From positions 3,658,001 through 3,722,000 of the forward strand of contig OY540820.1 of the NCBI GenBank assembly GCA_961205875.1: a stretch of DNA of 64,000 nt, written 5' to 3'. The DNA comes from Sialis fuliginosa. Its lineage: Eukaryota > Arthropoda > Insecta > Megaloptera > Sialidae. The notes beneath the pieces were generated by a model. It was not told where the DNA came from. It searched no databases and saw only the letters and a program-made list of their open reading frames with translations. The translations under genes were made by a program, and so were the position numbers. Of the stretch, positions 47,880-57,964 are shown in pieces (position 1 is the stretch's first letter; every line of letters begins with the position of its first letter).

Positions 47880-48045
47880 TATCCTTGTCACCGCTACAAG
47901 CGTCCTTCGGCGTCGGCTTTCACTGCCTGACTGACTGGATATTATCCGCGTCTCCTCCATTATCCTTGATCGCTTCAGACATGCGCGATCTGATTTCTGC
48001 TAGAAAAAATGATTTGACGGAGGTTCGATGGTGCATAATTAAATA
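47880..48045 (-). other. Less A+T-rich patch, possible minus-strand exon
   Basis: On the minus strand a pyrimidine-rich TTTTTTCTAG precedes an open stretch reading AEIRSRMSEAIKDNGGDADN, then a stop after about 28 codons. The composition is unlike the surroundings. No family is recognised. It could be a terminal exon, a pseudogene or a SINE body. Confidence 0.25.
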
Positions 48046-48529
48046 AAATTCTGGCAAAAGTTATGTCGCTAAGTAGCACAGAGCGATATGCTGGGGCTCT
48101 TAAAATATAAACAAATTTATCACAGCTTTTAAAGTGTTTGCAAAAAAATGTTTGTAATAAAGTTAAAAATGTTTTTTCGTTAAAACACTGATATGAGTTA
48201 TTTGATTTGTGTTAATATTTTTATTGTTTATGCTTTGGAAAATGCTTTAGGCGTGTACATAAATTTTTATAATTATTCTTTTCTTTTATAGTGCAAAGAA
48301 TAAATGATAAAGGAGGAATATTTTTTATCGTATTTTTAATTTTAATTTTTTGTTTGATCTAAAATCATAACCAATATTTTAAACGTTTATTGACATATAT
48401 TTTTAAATAAGTATGTAGAATGATTTTATTTTAAACATGGTTGTTAGAAGATGTATTAATAAAATACAAATTTTTTTAATAAAATAAAACATTTGTTTTA
48501 AATACATTCACCTGATTACATCTTAACAT

Positions 48530-48700
48530 GTCCCCCTCACCCCTCTGAAAACGCAGTAATGTAACACATGACCCAGTTCGGCCGGAGCCTACTTACTGCT
48601 TACCATAATGCGTCCACTGGGATTTGAACCGACAATTGTAGCAGATGTAAGACATGTGATATGTATTCATGTCGGATACACAGATATGAGATGGTGGTTG
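48530..48700 (-). repeat. Candidate tRNA-derived SINE
   Basis: The minus strand contains GGTTCAAATCCC (48619-48630), a perfect polymerase III B box. It is followed downstream by G+C-richer sequence with GGCTCCGGCCGAACTGGG. The A box upstream is degenerate. No intact cloverleaf can be drawn, so it is not a functional tRNA gene. Confidence 0.4.
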
Positions 48701-48748
48701 TTAAAAAACGTAAAAAAAACTATGAAGTACTAGCTTTTAATAACCTGT

Positions 48749-48804
48749 AAATGCGTACAATTCCAGAGAATGATAATAATCATACTCTGGAATTGTACGC
48801 ATTT
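48749..48804. ncRNA. 56-nt near-perfect hairpin
   Basis: AAATGCGTACAATTCCAGAG pairs perfectly with CTCTGGAATTGTACGCATTT. One A/A mismatch and four further pairs (ATGA / TCAT) close a TAATAA loop. Stem length and loop size are in the range of an insect pre-miRNA. The near-perfect pairing instead suggests a short snap-back or siRNA-type hairpin. Expression is unknown. Confidence 0.5.
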
Positions 48805-49047
48805 AGATAGATAACATTTTAGATTGATAAATATATCTATTTAAATTAAATAAAAATGTTTTGAATATTAATTGGTGTAAATGAGTCCATGAAAGTTGAA
48901 CCATTTATGCTCAGTATTAAAAAAAAATTTATTTAAACCAAAAAATTATGATTTTTACGGGGTGTCGAACATTATTTTGATACCCTACGAAATGATTTTG
49001 GTAAAGGTTTTATTTTTTTTTATTTCAAGATTCAACAACTAATTTAT

Positions 49048-49325
49048 TTTTGAACGTAGACTTTCGCGGTTGTTCAATTGTATAAACTTTCGATTATTTT
49101 GATAAATTTTGGCCTAGGCTCTACAGAGAAGTCATAGAAATCACAGAGACATCGGCTTACATCTGCCCGGCGCGGGCGCGAGGAAACCGATGCTGTTGCC
49201 GAGCAACATTTGATTTATTAAAATTAATTCTAGCAAACGTCAACGCACCTTCTGAACTCAACACTTCACGTCTGAAGAAGACCACGAGATGTTGGTCGAA
49301 ACGTCAGGTGACACTGACAATATAG
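49048..49325 (+). pseudogene. Penelope-like element: C-terminus of GIY-YIG endonuclease
   Basis: The frame at 49086-49325 reads FDYFDKFWPRLYREVIEI at its start. The WPR...REVIEI segment matches the conserved (Y/F)WPRxYREAIEI block near the C-terminus of Penelope-like GIY-YIG endonucleases. Just upstream, VDF in a frame broken by a stop at 49083 fits the preceding part of that domain. The reverse transcriptase and most of the endonuclease are absent, so it is a 5'-truncated dead copy. A hammerhead-like motif overlaps the 3' end of the frame. Confidence 0.7.
49268..49310 (+). ncRNA. Hammerhead-like ribozyme motif 3
   Basis: The order is core CTGAAGA (49272-49278), one unpaired A, stem II GACCA / TGGTC (49280-49284 and 49293-49297) around an 8-nt loop, GAAAC (49298-49302), then GTC with cleavage expected after C49305. 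Stem I would pair bases before CTGAAGA with AGGTGA after the site and has mismatches. It lies at the 3' end of a Penelope-like remnant, where hammerheads are known in that superfamily. Confidence 0.6.
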
Positions 49326-49365
49326 TGCAACGCGGAATAAAACCCAATAATCGAAAGCTTATATA

Positions 49366-50257
49366 ATTTATTAATTTAAAGATTTTATAAAAATATAACA
49401 AATAGTACATCTGGTAAATAAAAAAAAACCCTGCACTTTTTGATTGGGGTATGACACTTTCTATGCTCATAGATAAGGTCAAAATAATAATTTTCAGATA
49501 GGGAGCGAATTTAAAATCCGTGTCGAACACCATTATATTGGCTATTAAAGATGGCCCCCACCGTTTTTATTAAATTGACTGTATTGAATATTGAAGTTCT
49601 TATTGAGAAGATTATTATTTGTAAATATTCATTTTTCTCTAAATATGAAGGGTTCCCCACAATTTTCGAAAATTCTGAAAATTTTACTTTTCTTCCGAAT
49701 TTAATTTTTATATAACTTTTTTATTGTGCCCAATATCATTTTTTTACCTCATATAAAAAAAGAAAGACATTTTTTTCAGCGTTCCACTGATAACAAGATA
49801 ATACTGTTTTAATTAACAACTTTTTTGGAAATAGCGTGTTAAACTAAGAAAAATGGATTAATTTTGGATCATTCCATGTAAAGTTTACCTGTATTGGTTT
49901 CTCGGATTCGAGATTTTGATGGAAAAGTCCATTTATACCTTTCCTGAATCAATTCTGGCTATTTTTATCATGATATCTTAAAAAATGCAGAACAAGTCTT
50001 ATTTTCACACCATAACATTCCGAAATTTTCGAAAATCTTGAACAGTTCAATGTCCGTAATATAATGAATTTTTTATCTGACTTCAAATATGCACCGTTTT
50101 TAATTTTTTGTTTGTTGTCCTGGCTATTGTGTGTGTAGTGTGCATATGTGAAGCATTTTTAATGTTAAATTTACTTAATCAGGTTTTCTGGAATATAGGC
50201 CTTTTTAGAGCATAGACCTTATTTGTATCAAGTACATTATATTTAAAATTAAGAAAT
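49366..50257. other. No feature recognised
   Basis: This is A+T-rich sequence. A 91-codon minus-strand frame (49258-49533) overlaps the Penelope remnant on the opposite strand and is not supported. Confidence 0.5.
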
Positions 50258-50609
50258 AATTAAATTACAGATAAAAATACATAACAATAATAATAATCGT
50301 GGTTCGAGCAGTGGCTGTAGTTCCAACTAGTTGGCAGCAGTTCATTGTATGTCGGACACAATCCCAAAGTCATTGACTGCTTGCAGGCTAACCAATAAAT
50401 TTCATCTAGCAAGAACAGCATGCTTACATTGCTAGATGAATCACTCATAGGAACAATAATGTTAACTATAATAAATTTTATTTGCAAAAATCTCTCAGAG
50501 AAGATACAAAGGGTCACACAAAAAATAAACAAAATAAATTATTATATAATAGAGATAATGATATATATGACAAGAAATAAATCTAACTTCTAAACTGAAA
50601 AACAGTATT
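50258..50609 (-). repeat. Probable LINE 3' untranslated remnant
   Basis: It lies immediately downstream of the LINE ORF remnant on the minus strand. It includes a hairpin TTCATCTAGCAA / TTGCTAGATGAA with an 18-nt loop (about 50400-50442). A 90-codon minus-strand frame here is probably not translated. The assignment rests on position. Confidence 0.4.
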
Positions 50610-50840
50610 TTAACTGTCAGCATTAAAATCACTTATAAAATAAAATGAGTTTGATTTCAAATACATATCTTTTTTAAAACAGGTATATGACAGGTTTTTT
50701 AATTGATTGGGCAACTGATTGTAGACACTTATCATGAAATTTAAAGGTCCTTTTTGTACCACAGTGAGTGAGTGTTGCGCTATCACCAAGTGCACCTTGT
50801 TTCTGGTGATACGACTCGGGTATGTTGTGTGAGAGAGACA
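50610..50840 (-). pseudogene. LINE reverse-transcriptase ORF, C-terminal remnant
   Basis: The minus-strand frame carries TRNKVHLVIAQHSLTVVQKG followed by YNQLPNQLKNLSYTCFKKD and SFYFISDF, then a stop at 50610-50612. The series TRNK..., H-S/T-T, KGP, YN-LP, LK-L, FK and a Tyr/Phe-rich tail is the usual C-terminus of Jockey/CR1-type LINE ORF2 proteins. Everything upstream, including the catalytic RT domain, is missing, so this is a 5'-truncated copy. Confidence 0.75.
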
Positions 50841-50944
50841 GATGATGTTTTTATTGTTATTTTATTTGAAACAATAATAATAGTGTATACAATACAATTC
50901 ATATACTGGATATCATGTATTAGTATCTCGTCGTTAAAGGGTTG

Positions 50945-51680
50945 TCTGCATCTTCAGTTTGGAGGGATGTAGACTAGCGTGGTGGACGGCGTCGGCGTCC
51001 AAGATGCGGTTGAGGTGGCGACGGCGAGGTGTCGTGTAGAGGGGTCACGAGGGAGGTGACCGCGAAAGCCTGGGTGGCGTGTGCGACGGCGGGGCGTCGG
51101 CGTGGTGAGCGGGTCAGGACGCGAAGTCAGAGGGTAGACCTGGAGGTAGCGTTCGTGGTGAACTTGGCTGGCGACGTGTCCTAGACAGACCGGGCAGGCG
51201 GTGTCCGTGGGTGGGTCGTCGGCGGGTGCGACGGCGGAAGCGTCGACTTATTGAGCATCCATGAGCAGGCCTGGAGGCGATGTCCGAGGGCGGACCTGGA
51301 GATAGCGTCCGAGGACGGCGGTGCGGGCGTCGGCGTCGTGGGAGACGGCAAGAGCTGACCTGGTGGTGACTTCCGTGAGCGGCGTAGCCTGGTGTCGGAA
51401 ACCCACCAGGAAAGTGTTATGGATATGACTGTCGATCGAGACCTCCCGAGGGAGTTCTGATTTTTCTTCGTTTTACGTCTAGTTTTTTGTTGCATCAGCC
51501 AGGGTGAACGTATTCCCATGATTTGGCGCAATTTCTGGATATTGTCACCATTGGAATTTTGCATCGTTTCTCCGAACTGACAACACACAGACACCCTTCT
51601 GTATGCAAACCACTGTCCGGCACAGCGACTGACGTCAGAGCTCCATGTGTTGAAGTCGGTACCTGCACAAAATGCATTTT
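50945..51680 (-). other. G+C- and CpG-rich island with overlapping minus-strand frames
   Basis: This is the most G+C-rich segment in the window. The minus strand has an open frame from about 51594 to 51181 preceded by a possible acceptor (TTTTGTGCAG at about 51661-51670). Another minus frame includes TACPVCLGHVASQVHHERYL, with a CxxC and histidines that faintly recall a zinc knuckle. GGCGTCGGCG-type words recur. Pro/Thr/Ser/Arg bias could be low-complexity coding or just the repeat. It may be a host exon or promoter, or a fragment of a G+C-rich retroelement. Confidence 0.35.
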
Positions 51681-52240
51681 AAAGATACTTTGACGACTGT
51701 GTATTATGAGTGTCGTATCACTGGTTTCATAAGTATGTGATTTTATATTATCAGAAAAGATATTAAAATGCTTTACACTCCAGAATATACAAATATGTGA
51801 CAGTAAGTTTATTTAATTGTCGAAACAAAGGTCAACAGGACGATATGATCCAAAACATACACGTATTATATTATATTCGTGGTCTGACCTTTTTACTATC
51901 TACATTTTCAAATATCTGTACTGTAAGTTATTATATATTTATATAACATATATATATATATGTATGTATGTATCCTGCTATAAAATTTAGATGAACATAA
52001 TTCCATAAACTCTCCATTTTTTATAGTAAATCTGCCATAAATTTGAACTGAAGTCCTTTAAATGATAGCAGTTGTATCACTGACTATAAAATAAATGTAT
52101 TGTCGAATTGTCATATTGAATATTTTCACGCAACTTTCAGAAGCAGTGCATAAAATAAATATCAGAGTAATATTGTTTCTTTTTTACAAAGATATTTTTA
52201 TTGTATATAATGTAGTACAAATGTAGAATTTATTTTTAAA
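51681..52240. other. No feature recognised
   Basis: This is A+T-rich sequence with a TA and TATG microsatellite near 51945-51972. Confidence 0.5.
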
Positions 52241-52242
52241 TA

Positions 52243-52480
52243 AGGTACTGGCACCAGTCTTGGATCATACTCCAGTGTTGGACTCTTGGTTAATTAAATG
52301 TACTAAATTATAAATATTTGTTGATATTCGATAATCGTTATTACTGAATCATAATCTATAGACACTTAAGTATAAAACAGTTTAATTTGATGACCAACGC
52401 CCAATTGTTGTCAAAATGATGGACATTTAAACCAATTTTTATTTTTATTGAATGTTATTATTATTGTGTAGATAAATATA
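52243..52480. mobile_element. CACCAGT-family MITE, left half
   Basis: TA precedes AGGTACTGGCACCAGTCTT. The interior follows 16706-17247 with many substitutions as far as GATGGACATTTAAACCAAT. It ends near the poly-C run at about 52504, so the right half is lost. Confidence 0.75.
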
Positions 52481-52499
52481 TCAAAATTAAAAAAAATTA

Positions 52500-52900
52500 A
52501 CAGCCCCCCCCCCCTTCACCCCATTTCTTAGGTGTTGTACCATGGTTCATTCAAATGAATACAAACAAACAAAATTTTCTAATATAAACTTTTTTTCCCC
52601 CTTGCAATCCCTTAGGGGTTGAATTTTGTAAAATGCTTAAACAACTGTTTCTATATTTGTATTGTAGAGTAGGTACCTATTTCTTTTAAATTTCAAGTAA
52701 ATCCGGCCAAAAAAATATTTTTCCCACACAAACTTTTAACCCCATTTAACCCCCGTAGGGGTTGAATTTAGAAAAATATTTTCTTAGTGAGTGCTTACAT
52801 CATAAGACACCTTCGTAATTGCACGTTTCTAGGTCCAAGGGTTTCGGCTCGGCAATGGTGAATCAGTCACTCAGTAATAATAATCAAACTTTTGATGTTT
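52500..52900. repeat. Diverged tandem repeat of TTAGGGGTTGAATTT type
   Basis: CTTAGGGGTTGAATTTTG (52610-52627) and GTAGGGGTTGAATTTAG (52756-52772) mark two units of about 146 bp, with a less similar unit before them. The block ends AGGTCCAAGGGTTTCGGCTC and CAGTCACTCAG. This combination is familiar from dispersed insect repeats. The class is uncertain. Confidence 0.6.
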
Positions 52901-53551
52901 CTTCGTTTCTCCTAATACCTACAATTACGTGTGAACCTATTAGACTGGGAGCCATCAACCCCCAAAACATACGTCATCGAGTTTCGGGCTGAATTATATG
53001 CCAAATTAAAGCTATAACAATGTATGCAAACCAACCAAAAGAGGGGGGTTATTTTAAGAGCACTTTTACGTCATCGAGATAGATAAAGGCATTTTCTATA
53101 GATGTTAGTATATTATTTTATTTAATCATCAATATAAAACTTTTATAAAAATCATTAATAGCACAATATAGGTAATATGATTATTAAGGCCGGATCTGCG
53201 TACGCATATGGTCATTCCAACACAGCCTGTTTTACTCACAGCAGCGTACGGTTTAAAAAAGTCCAAGCGGGAATCCCCTAAATAAATCCGCTGTTTCCAA
53301 ACTTTTAACCCCGCGTTCACATTCAGGCACAATAAAAATGATTTGTGACCTCCGCTCTCCGCTTACACGAAATTAAACACGGGCTCTGCGCTGCGACCGA
53401 CAGATTTTTGTGTGTGCCTCTCTCTTTTTTTACTGTTCTCTGCTGAAAATTCAACTGTCAGTTTATCTCTGCATCATGACTGTTGTGCATTGGTAGAAAT
53501 ATTACCGCATAAATATTTAATTATTTTATTTAAACAATAATTACTTGACAA
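52901..53551. other. Unassigned, partly less A+T-rich
   Basis: A patch at about 53185-53430 has higher G+C and a 67-codon minus-strand frame (53129-53332) with no recognised domain. No paired termini are visible. Confidence 0.4.
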
Positions 53552-54100
53552 TTTGATTTTACTTCCATATTCCGAAGGAAATGGAAGTATTGAAATACCG
53601 TCGAAAAATTGTGTTCAAGATAAAGGCAGATTTTGATTGTACTACCTCAGTAAGGAACAGTGGCGTAGCAAGCACAATTGGCGCCCGAGGCACGATACCT
53701 TTTTGGCGCCCCCGAAAAACATAAAGGCTCGCGAGTATGTTTGGTGCGGCCAAAAATTTAAAAAAATAATAATAATTTTATAATAAATTTGAATTGAAAT
53801 TGACAACTAAAAAAAAAAAGGTCTTCAATTTGTGTTTTACCTAACCATATTGATTAAATAAAATTAGAAATTCAAATTACCACGACCAAAAAAAAAAGGT
53901 CTTCAGTTGCATATTCCGACTTATGGTTCTTGGTAAATTGGGTTTATGCGGTCCAAAAAGTTGGTCTTCAGGACCATTTGGCGCCCTTCTGCAAGTGACA
54001 CCCAGGGCATGATAGACCCCCTTGCCCCCCCCCCTCGCTACGCCACTGGTAAGGAAATGTTCCCAGCTAGAAAATTTTGCTTAGAGCCTTGATGACCGGT
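53552..54100. mobile_element. ACTTCCATGTTC family, copy 3, truncated and interrupted
   Basis: It starts ACTTCCATATTCCGAAGG and follows copy 1 for about 90 bp. It is then split by the hAT element at 53658-54048. Little recognisable family sequence follows the insertion. Confidence 0.65.
53658..54048. mobile_element. hAT-like MITE (CAGTGGCGTAGC), perfect 8-bp TSD
   Basis: The tips are CAGTGGCGTAGCAAGCAC and CCTCGCTACGCCACTG. GTAAGGAA flanks both sides (53650-53657 and 54049-54056). GGCGCCC words occur inside each end, and a poly-C run precedes the right tip. Internal sequence includes two AAAAAAGGTCTTC blocks. The 64-codon minus-strand frame here is not a gene. Confidence 0.9.
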
Positions 54101-54292
54101 AACCCCGTGGAGTACTCAACAAGAATGCAATGTTTTATTCCAATGACTGCCTAATTGCGAAAACCCCATAAAATTTTTAATTATAATAAATAATGTAAAG
54201 GTGTATGGTGCATATAATATGGTTATGATGTATGTGATGTATAAAGAGTACCATATTAATCATCATCTTGGTAGTGTGCGGAGCTATATACT

Positions 54293-55022
54293 ACATGAGC
54301 TGAAAAGTATTTTGCCTAGCAATAAAAAAAGGAAATTTAATGAAAAAACTCTTTTATTCTTTGACATAATCTCCATCTAGAGGAACGCACTTGTTCCAAC
54401 GGTCTTCTTACATTTCGATACCGGTCTTATAGTGGTTCGCGTCAAGTCCCTCAAAAAGGCGTTTGTTTCCAACTCAACCTCTTCATTAGAGTAAAATCAT
54501 TTGCCAGAGAGACACATTTTCAATTTCGAAAAAAGGTTGTAGTCGTTGGGGCCAGGTTAGGAGAATACGGTGAGGCGAAACCAATTCATAACGTAATTTC
54601 TTCAATTTATCGGTCGTAACGTGAGCCTTGGAGAAACAGCATTTTTTTCTTCGCCATTTGCGGCCGTTTTACTTTGACTTCGTTGTCCAATATATCCAGT
54701 AATGCACGGTAATATTCTCTGTTGATATTTCTACCACGTTGAAGTTAGTCAATAAATATTATACCATGTGCATCCCAAAAAATACTAGCGAGAACTTTAC
54801 TGGCCGACTGTTGTGTTTTTGGGCGTTTTGGACGGCTTTCATCAGGCAATAACCATTCTGCTGGCTGCCGATTAGACTCCCGTTTGTAGAAATGGATCCA
54901 TTGTCACAAATCGCATGAAAAAAATTCTTCTTATTGCGGATTGATAGTGTGGATCAAACCTATAGGCACAATCCATACCAGATTCAATCACAACTCCAGT
55001 AAAATATTCTTTGCACACTTTG
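54293..55022 (-). pseudogene. mariner transposase pseudogene, C-terminal two thirds
   Basis: The minus strand encodes DESRPKRPKTQQSASKVLAS, then FWDAHGIIFID, stop, LQRGRNINREYYRALL, then KRPQMAKKK, and after frameshifts AHVTTDKLKKLRYELVSPH, ILPNLAPTTT and finally WNKCVPLDGDYVKE. These are mariner D,D34D transposase blocks in order. A stop follows FID near 54745, and the segment that should hold the second catalytic Asp is frameshifted or deleted. The N-terminus is missing where the copy meets the fragment at 55025. The 3' end may include a terminal repeat near 54293-54315. Confidence 0.85.
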
Positions 55023-55024
55023 CT

Positions 55025-55162
55025 GTATCGGAGCGAGATTGGACCGAGACCTGACCAATATACCTATAGAGTGGATGATTTCATTGTTTATTGTTTATTT
55101 TTATTTGATTGAAGCGAGACCGATCCGAGACCGACTCGATAGTCTGGATCGACCCTTATACG
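55025..55162. mobile_element. Truncated relative of the element at 10074-11244
   Basis: It shares GTATCGGAGCGAGATTGG, TTTCATTGTTTATTG and the right end GATAGTCTGGATCGACC with that element. The left terminus is missing. This copy shows the original centre without the two insertions found there. Confidence 0.75.
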
Positions 55163-55433
55163 ATAGATAGATGAACTTACTTTTGTCTCGATCTAGAAGT
55201 CACCAGATTATTTTCTGAGAATAATCAAACTGCACCATAGGACCTACCTATATAGATATACTGTGTTGTTCGGTGGTATATGTCATGAAACAAAAAATAC
55301 GACGATAATGAGAGTTAACTTACATCCACTTTTAAGCATGTATGAGGTTTTCATAAGAAATATCTAATTTAGGCATACACCTTATTTCCAACATAAGGGT
55401 CTGATTAGGAGTGATTGGAGTCTACATAATTTA

Positions 55434-55673
55434 CAAGGGCAACCCTTAAACCTGTTCTTTCCGATTTTCTTCATATTGAAATATAATATATAAGGGGTTC
55501 CCTGATAAGATATATGCAGCATTAACAAATATTTTGGATCATATATTCTAAACAATTACCCGTCTACGCCCGGAACCGGGTATAGGTGTTATCAGGGAAC
55601 CCCCCCCCCCCCCCTCAACAACATATTTCAATATGAAAAAAATCAGAAAGAACAGGTTCAAGGGTTCCCCTTG
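55434..55673. mobile_element. Harbinger-like MITE, 240 bp, TTA TSD
   Basis: The tips CAAGGGCAACCCTTAAACC and GGTTCAAGGGTTCCCCTTG are flanked by TTA on both sides (55431-55433 and 55674-55676). The arms continue through CTGTTCTTTCCGATTTT and TATTGAAATAT. The 3-bp TTA duplication fits PIF/Harbinger. A poly-C run lies in the right arm. Confidence 0.72.
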
Positions 55674-55689
55674 TTAGACACAATCCATC

Positions 55690-55830
55690 GTTACCACCTA
55701 AGAAACCCATGCGACTTTTGGCTACTCCCATGAAAAATACGTAGGTATGTGTGTCCGTCTGTCTGAATGTAGAATTCTGTTTCATTCGCGATAACATCTG
55801 TAAAAATATACGCATTTAAATTTTATTTGG
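55690..55830. repeat. Fragment resembling the ACTTCCATGTTC family
   Basis: GTCTGAATGTAGAATTCTGT followed by CGCGATAAC and TGTAAAAATATA follows the pattern GGATGTAGAATT...CGATAACTACTGTAAAAATG of that family but is well diverged. The ends are not defined. Confidence 0.4.
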
Positions 55831-56144
55831 CAAAATTTTTTTTTTTAATTATGTAAATTGGAAGTCATATATGTATATTGTTTTCAATATAAATATAAAT
55901 GAATAGTTCAAATAATGGTTTTAAAAAAGTTAAACTATGCAAAATTACGAAATTAAATTTTTTATAAAATTAGTCGCTTGAATAGTGCTCAGATACCAAA
56001 ATAAAAAAAAGATTAATCAATTTGGCTTCTAATTCTAATAGAAAGTCCTTCAGTGTACTCTAGTTTTTGACTTTACTCAGATAAATGCACAGTGCTTCCT
56101 AGTACTAAATTCACCAAAGGTAGTGTTAATTATTCAACAATTTA

Positions 56145-56260
56145 AATAAAAACCGATAGTGTTTATATAAATTGCCTGGAATTGGTTAACAATTTAATTT
56201 TTATACAATTTTACTAAAAAAATATTAATACGAAATTTTTCTTAAAACGCACCTGAATAT
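56145..56260. repeat. Dispersed repeat, copy 2
   Basis: It shares ATTGGTTAAC, ATTTAATTTTTATACAAT and CGAAATTTTTC in the same order with 39305-39420. No terminal structure is visible. Confidence 0.5.
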
Positions 56261-56479
56261 TTTTTCATATATTTTTGACAATTTCAATCTAAATCTAAAT
56301 TTATGCAAATGTCATAATGACATTTAATATATCCAAGCAAATATCAATTTAGAAAAACAAAACACGAATTTAAAAAAAAATTGAGATAAATCTTTGTAAG
56401 GGAATATTTTACAACAAACGTTGTCGACCCATATTATAGGAAATTTAATGTTCTACAAAAAATATTCTATAAAATTTTC

Positions 56480-56720
56480 ACGTAACATGTGTCGTTCTTG
56501 AGATATATTGAAAAAATAAATATTTTGGAGTGTCACCCCTCCCCCTTACACGCGATTTTGATGATTTTGAAATGGGACCGTCCTCAAGCCAGACCCAACC
56601 ATCCGACCAAGTTTCAATAATATCGGTTCAGTGGTTCATGAGTTACGCATGTGACAAGGATTCAGGGGACAGACGGACGGACGGACACACGGACGGACAG
56701 ACAGACAGACACGGAACGAA
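56480..56720. repeat. Repeat with GGAC microsatellite tail
   Basis: CAAGTTTCAATAATATCGGT, TTCATGAGTTACGCATGTGA and a run of GGACGGAC / ACAGACAG units at 56672-56712 are a pattern seen in many insect dispersed repeats. The 89-codon frame across it (56530-56799) is low complexity and not supported as a gene. Confidence 0.6.
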
Positions 56721-57046
56721 AAGTGTTTGCCTTGACGTGAAACGGATAAATCAATTTAAAATTTTGAAATCGGAGAACATTTTTTTTGTCTCAATCTGAA
56801 ATGATCACAAAGCTTCTCATATCTTCGATATTGCGAGGAAGCAAAATTCTAAAAATATTCCAATTTGATTATTAAAGTAAGAAAAACGACGCATAGATTA
56901 AAACAATTTGTATTTGTGCTTACTGAGGTCAAAAATAAGAAATTTCATTTATTTATGTAAAAGCCTACATGAACTTGAGATTGGTAATTTTGACTATAGG
57001 TATAATATTTACTATAAATGATAAATTAAAAATTCGCGAAACAAGA

Positions 57047-57199
57047 GTCTTGAGGCTTCCGCGATGATCTTGATATGGATCTTGGCTTCTGGGTGTAAGC
57101 CGAGTCGGTTTGGTCGTTATTTCCACTGCAATGTATGACGAAATGTTGGCCGATAACACGACCAAACCGACGCGTCTTACACCCAGAAGCCAAGATCCA
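57047..57199 (-). mobile_element. Snap-back retroposon, relative of 21826-22035
   Basis: The arms are GGCTTCTGGGTGTAAGCC and the complement at the right, with the CGGAAGCCTCAAGA tail on the minus strand. Between the arms, CCACTGCAATGTATGACGAA keeps the stem II to GAAA part of the hammerhead motif but the CTGA core is absent. The 66-codon minus-strand frame is not a gene. Confidence 0.7.
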
Positions 57200-57962
57200 A
57201 GAGCTATATAGATATTAATATTTCTAAGTAAATGTTACGTCGAATCGAAACTGTAGTACTTCTCCAAAGCCAATATTGACGGATCCTAAAGGAAGTTAAA
57301 TAGATTACTATTCAATAGAGTCTTTGTTTTTAAATGATTTTAAAGTGCACACATTCAAGAAATAATTTAGTTTCTATACTTTGTGCATAAAATGTTCCAC
57401 ATAAAGTTAGAAAGCTTTTGCCACTAAGCCTTTTATGAAATAAAATGCGAGTTGATATTTTCGCAAAGTATTTTCCTGCGCCACCTTGAAAACAAGAAGA
57501 AAGCTTTCGCCTTAAATGATTTGGTACGGTAAAGTTAACATGTGTTTGAACAGTGACAAATATTAGACCCGCCGGAGAGCGACACACATGATTTATACCG
57601 GATGTTTACTTAGGATCAATCTGGGCCCACACATCCGCCTTTATTGATAGATGGCATCAAACAATATGATACAAAAAGTCTTCATCTTCGATTCAATATC
57701 GTCCGACTCCCAACCCCGCTTTAATGTAAATACCAACGGCTGAGGTTTTTTTTCTCAATTTTGATATATTGCTTGTATTGTGTAAAGAACTTTCAACAGC
57801 AATGATGTATCATTTTTTAGTTTAAAACCGTTTTATATTATGTTTGAAAAGTAAATCAGATCGGCTATTTATCGAAGAAACTTTATGTTTAAAAGTTATA
57901 TTATATACGAAAATATAGTTCATTGTTAGTTCTAAAATATGTCTATAGGTATGAAATCTATG
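57200..57962. other. Unassigned
   Basis: This stretch is partly less A+T-rich. An 85-codon minus-strand frame at 57330-57587 has a reasonable composition but no recognised domain. No repeat ends are visible. Confidence 0.35.
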
Positions 57963-57964
57963 TA

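Noticed and set aside
48600..48700. tRNA gene on the minus strand
   Set aside because: The B box is perfect, but no acceptor stem, D arm or anticodon arm can be paired. A SINE-like remnant is the better reading.
56530..56799. 89-codon frame starting MSPLPLTRDF
   Set aside because: Its second half is translated GGAC microsatellite and its first half belongs to a common dispersed repeat pattern.
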